16,055 bases of DNA, from NCBI GenBank assembly GCA_023429825.1, contig JAEZDC010000039.1, positions 1 to 16,055 of the forward strand, in the 5' to 3' direction. Shown here one piece after another: positions 14,380 through 16,055 of the stretch (within the stretch, counting starts at the first letter, position 1; each line of letters begins with the position of its first letter). The stretch is from Bacteroidota bacterium. GTDB taxonomy: Bacteria > Bacteroidota > Bacteroidia > Chitinophagales > Chitinophagaceae. Below the pieces are notes generated by a model that was not told the origin of the DNA, did not search any database, and saw only the letters and a list, made by a program, of their open reading frames with translations. The translations under genes were made by a program, and so were the position numbers.

Positions 14380-15594
14380 ATGAGCAATCATATCAAGATA
14401 CTTTTTTGGTTAAATAAGAGCAAGCTAAACAAGAAAGGATTAGCGCCATTATTACTCCGTATAACATACAGAAATGAACGTAAACAACTCGCCACAGGGT
14501 TCAATGTGGAGCCTTCAAAATGGGATTCTGTTAAGTCCAAAGTCAGAGGAAAGGATGCCATTTCATCTGCGATCAATGATTACATATTAACTGCTGAAGC
14601 CAGACTGAAAGACCTATTCACAAGTCAACTAAAACAGGGCGACGTTTATCTAGATAAGGTTATTGATCAATTCCTAGGAAGAGATGAAGAGAATTATACG
14701 TTGATGCAGTTGATCCAATACCAAATGAAACATATGGAAGCTAGACTTGGGAAAGACTATGCGATTGCTACCATCAAGAAATACAAAGTAACGGTAGGTA
14801 AACTGGAGAAGTTCTTATGGAAGCACTTGGAAAAGAAAGATGTGCGACTTAAAGATCTTTCATTGAAGTTCATTCAGGAGTTTGATCTATTTATGAAGAC
14901 AGAATTAGGCAATGATCATAATACCACAGTTAAGCACATAAAGAATTTAAAAACCTTTATCAATGTAGCCATCCTTAATGGTTGGATGGATAGAAATCCT
15001 TTCATTGCTTTTAAAGCACCCTATAAAATAAAAGAGAAAGTCTTTCTGAACGAGTCAGAGCTAGCAGTGTTGAAGACAAAGAAGTTCCATCTGGAAAGAT
15101 TATCTCTCGTACGAGATCTCTTTCTTTTCCAATGTTACACTGGATTAGCGTTTAGTGATATGGCTAATCTGAAAGGTAGAGATGTCACTATTGGCATAGA
15201 TGGGAAACTTTGGATTATTACTTATAGACAGAAGACTAACATCAGATGCTCTATACCACTTCTACCTCCTGCTTTGAAAATTCTTGAGCAGTATAATCCC
15301 GAGTATAGGATTCAGCTCGATAAGCAGCTTCTTCCGTTGTACTCAAATCAAAAGTTCAACTCTTATTTAAAAGAGATAGCTGATTTCTGCGGTATAGCTA
15401 AAGAGTTATCTTCTCACGCAGGAAGAAGAACATTCGCTACAACTATAGCTCTTGCTAATGGAATCTCAATTGAAACGATTAGATCTGTAATTGGCCATAC
15501 GCAAACCAGTAAAATAACTTATCAATACGCAGCTATAACAGATATGAAGGTCAGCTCAGAAATGCAGAAACTCGCTGAACTTACTTCAAAATGA
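14380..15594 (+). CDS. Tyrosine recombinase / integrase (Bacteroidetes type)
   Basis: Site-specific recombinase for integration and excision of the element. Domains in order: arm-type DNA-binding domain (about residues 1-90, 'KKGLAPLLLRITYRNERKQLATGFNVEPSKWD'), SAM-like core-binding domain (about 100-215), and a catalytic domain (about 220-400). Catalytic residues visible are K285 ('RQKT'), H346 and R349 ('SHAGRRTFAT'), H373 ('GHTQ') and nucleophile Y383 ('TYQYA'). The first catalytic arginine is not in its usual place: the segment reads 'CYTGLAFSD' (A257 where XerD-like enzymes have Arg). This is the pattern of CTnDOT-type Bacteroidetes integrases, which are active without it. At 404 residues the gene looks intact, with a terminator just after it. 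Confidence 0.95.
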   Translation: MSNHIKILFWLNKSKLNKKGLAPLLLRITYRNERKQLATGFNVEPSKWDSVKSKVRGKDAISSAINDYILTAEARLKDLFTSQLKQGDVYLDKVIDQFLGRDEENYTLMQLIQYQMKHMEARLGKDYAIATIKKYKVTVGKLEKFLWKHLEKKDVRLKDLSLKFIQEFDLFMKTELGNDHNTTVKHIKNLKTFINVAILNGWMDRNPFIAFKAPYKIKEKVFLNESELAVLKTKKFHLERLSLVRDLFLFQCYTGLAFSDMANLKGRDVTIGIDGKLWIITYRQKTNIRCSIPLLPPALKILEQYNPEYRIQLDKQLLPLYSNQKFNSYLKEIADFCGIAKELSSHAGRRTFATTIALANGISIETIRSVIGHTQTSKITYQYAAITDMKVSSEMQKLAELTSK

Positions 15595-15595
15595 A

Positions 15596-15619
15596 AAGGG
15601 TGGCTTAATGCCACCCCTT
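15596..15619. terminator. Bidirectional terminator between integrase and HNH genes
   Basis: GGGTGGC (15598-15604) and GCCACCC (15610-15616) form a perfect 7-bp stem around a 5-nt loop, with A-rich sequence on the left and CTT on the right. It lies between the stop codons of two convergent genes at 15594 and 15623 and can serve both. T tracts are short. Confidence 0.6.
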
Positions 15620-15622
15620 CAC

Positions 15623-16055
15623 TTAGAGATACCTAAGACGCCCATTATCTTTATTATAACCGCAGAGCATGTTCTTACATGTGCTATAATTTACACCAAT
15701 CTCTTTTGCCGCATCTCGTATTGAGTTGTAGATTTTTGATGTTATACAATCTATAACACGCCTTGTATTAGATGGTATAAGTAAGTTTGAGTCATAGGCA
15801 TGTTTGATATTCTCGCTATGGAATACCCATTCAAGATTCTCGGCTCTATTGTCGGTTTTTATGCCGTTTTTGTGGTTTACAATAGGCTTTCCAGCAGGAT
15901 TCGGGACAAATGCTAATGCAACTATTCGATGGACGTAAGTCGTTTTAGTTTGACCTGAGTTAGAGACCTTAACAGATAAATAGCTCCTTCTCAGTTTTTG
16001 GGTTAAACTTTTACCTGCATTTCTCCCTACCATACAACGGACTTCTCCTATAGAG
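15623..16055 (-). CDS. HNH homing-endonuclease-like protein, N-terminus outside window
   Basis: Probable DNA-cleaving HNH protein of the NUMOD4/HNH type common in phages and mobile elements. The frame stays open from the ATG at 16033 to the window edge, and the extra residues ('SIGEVRC') continue the NUMOD4-like pattern 'SxxGxVRS', so the true start lies beyond 16055. Counting from that ATG, 'YVHRIVALAFVPNP' (33-46), 'IVNHKNGIKTDNRAENLEWV' (51-70) and 'SENIKHAY' form the HNH core. Residues about 91-125 ('IYNSIRDAAKEIGVNYSTCKNMLCG') look like a NUMOD1-type helix-turn-helix DNA-binding tail. It is convergent with the integrase and likely element cargo. Whether it is a free-standing homing enzyme or part of a larger module cannot be seen. 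Confidence 0.85.
   Translation of the reverse strand, partial: SIGEVRCMVGRNAGKSLTQKLRRSYLSVKVSNSGQTKTTYVHRIVALAFVPNPAGKPIVNHKNGIKTDNRAENLEWVFHSENIKHAYDSNLLIPSNTRRVIDCITSKIYNSIRDAAKEIGVNYSTCKNMLCGYNKDNGRLRYL

Larger units (their letters stand above)
14225..16055. mobile_element. Left end of a tRNA-integrated mobile element (right end outside window)
   Basis: A tyrosine recombinase gene starts 148 bases after the 3' end of a tRNA gene and is followed by an HNH endonuclease-like gene. Integration into the 3' part of tRNA genes by such recombinases is well known. The exact crossover and the attR copy cannot be seen, so the left boundary given (acceptor 3' strand of the tRNA) is an assumption. 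Cargo beyond the HNH gene is unknown. Confidence 0.55.

Noticed and set aside
1..16055. CRISPR array, rRNA gene or complete insertion sequence
   Set aside because: No regularly spaced identical repeats, no rRNA-like stretches, and no transposase with flanking inverted repeats were seen on either strand.

Overview
The window looks like a chromosomal segment of a Bacteroidota bacterium, probably in or near Chitinophagaceae. The evidence is moderate-to-low GC, two tRNA promoters matching the Bacteroidetes consensus (TTG, 18-19 nt, TAnnTTTG), tRNAs without an encoded CCA, little sign of Shine-Dalgarno sites, and typical Bacteroidota protein families (YaiO-type TPR barrel, HEAT repeat protein, Bacteroidetes-type integrase). 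The taxonomic call is inference.

Positions 1-5426 hold housekeeping and salvage genes. They are the 3' part of an M28 metallopeptidase gene with its terminator, a translationally coupled pnuC plus NadR-type ribosylnicotinamide kinase pair for nicotinamide riboside uptake and trapping, and a convergent monofunctional peptidoglycan glycosyltransferase (mtgA). These are followed by tRNA-Asn, the ribosome-associated GTPase hflX (TTG start), and a secreted outer-membrane beta-barrel protein.

Positions 5657-14021 are the most interesting part and read as one envelope-polysaccharide locus. On the plus strand are three stand-alone receiver proteins (two of them tandem paralogues), a membrane-anchored HEAT repeat protein, and a 1162-residue protein. 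That last protein joins a processive GT2 synthase (BcsA/PgaC type) to a five-helix LTA-synthase-like, alkaline-phosphatase-superfamily transferase. On the minus strand, converging so tightly that the two stop codons abut, are a TPR plus YaiO-type outer-membrane barrel and an unrecognised inner-membrane-anchored periplasmic protein. My inference is a synthase-dependent exopolysaccharide system in which one inner-membrane protein polymerises the glycan and decorates it with a phospho-substituent (phosphoglycerol or phosphoethanolamine). The TPR barrel would be the exporter, and receivers plus the HEAT protein would replace the usual PilZ/c-di-GMP control.

Positions 14101-16055 hold a CAU-anticodon tRNA (features favour tRNA-Ile2 over Met) with its promoter and terminator. 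Immediately after it comes a tyrosine recombinase gene preceded by helically phased GGTACC repeats, and then an HNH homing-endonuclease-like gene that runs off the right edge. This looks like the left end of an integrated element that used the tRNA gene as its attachment site; its cargo and right end lie outside the window.
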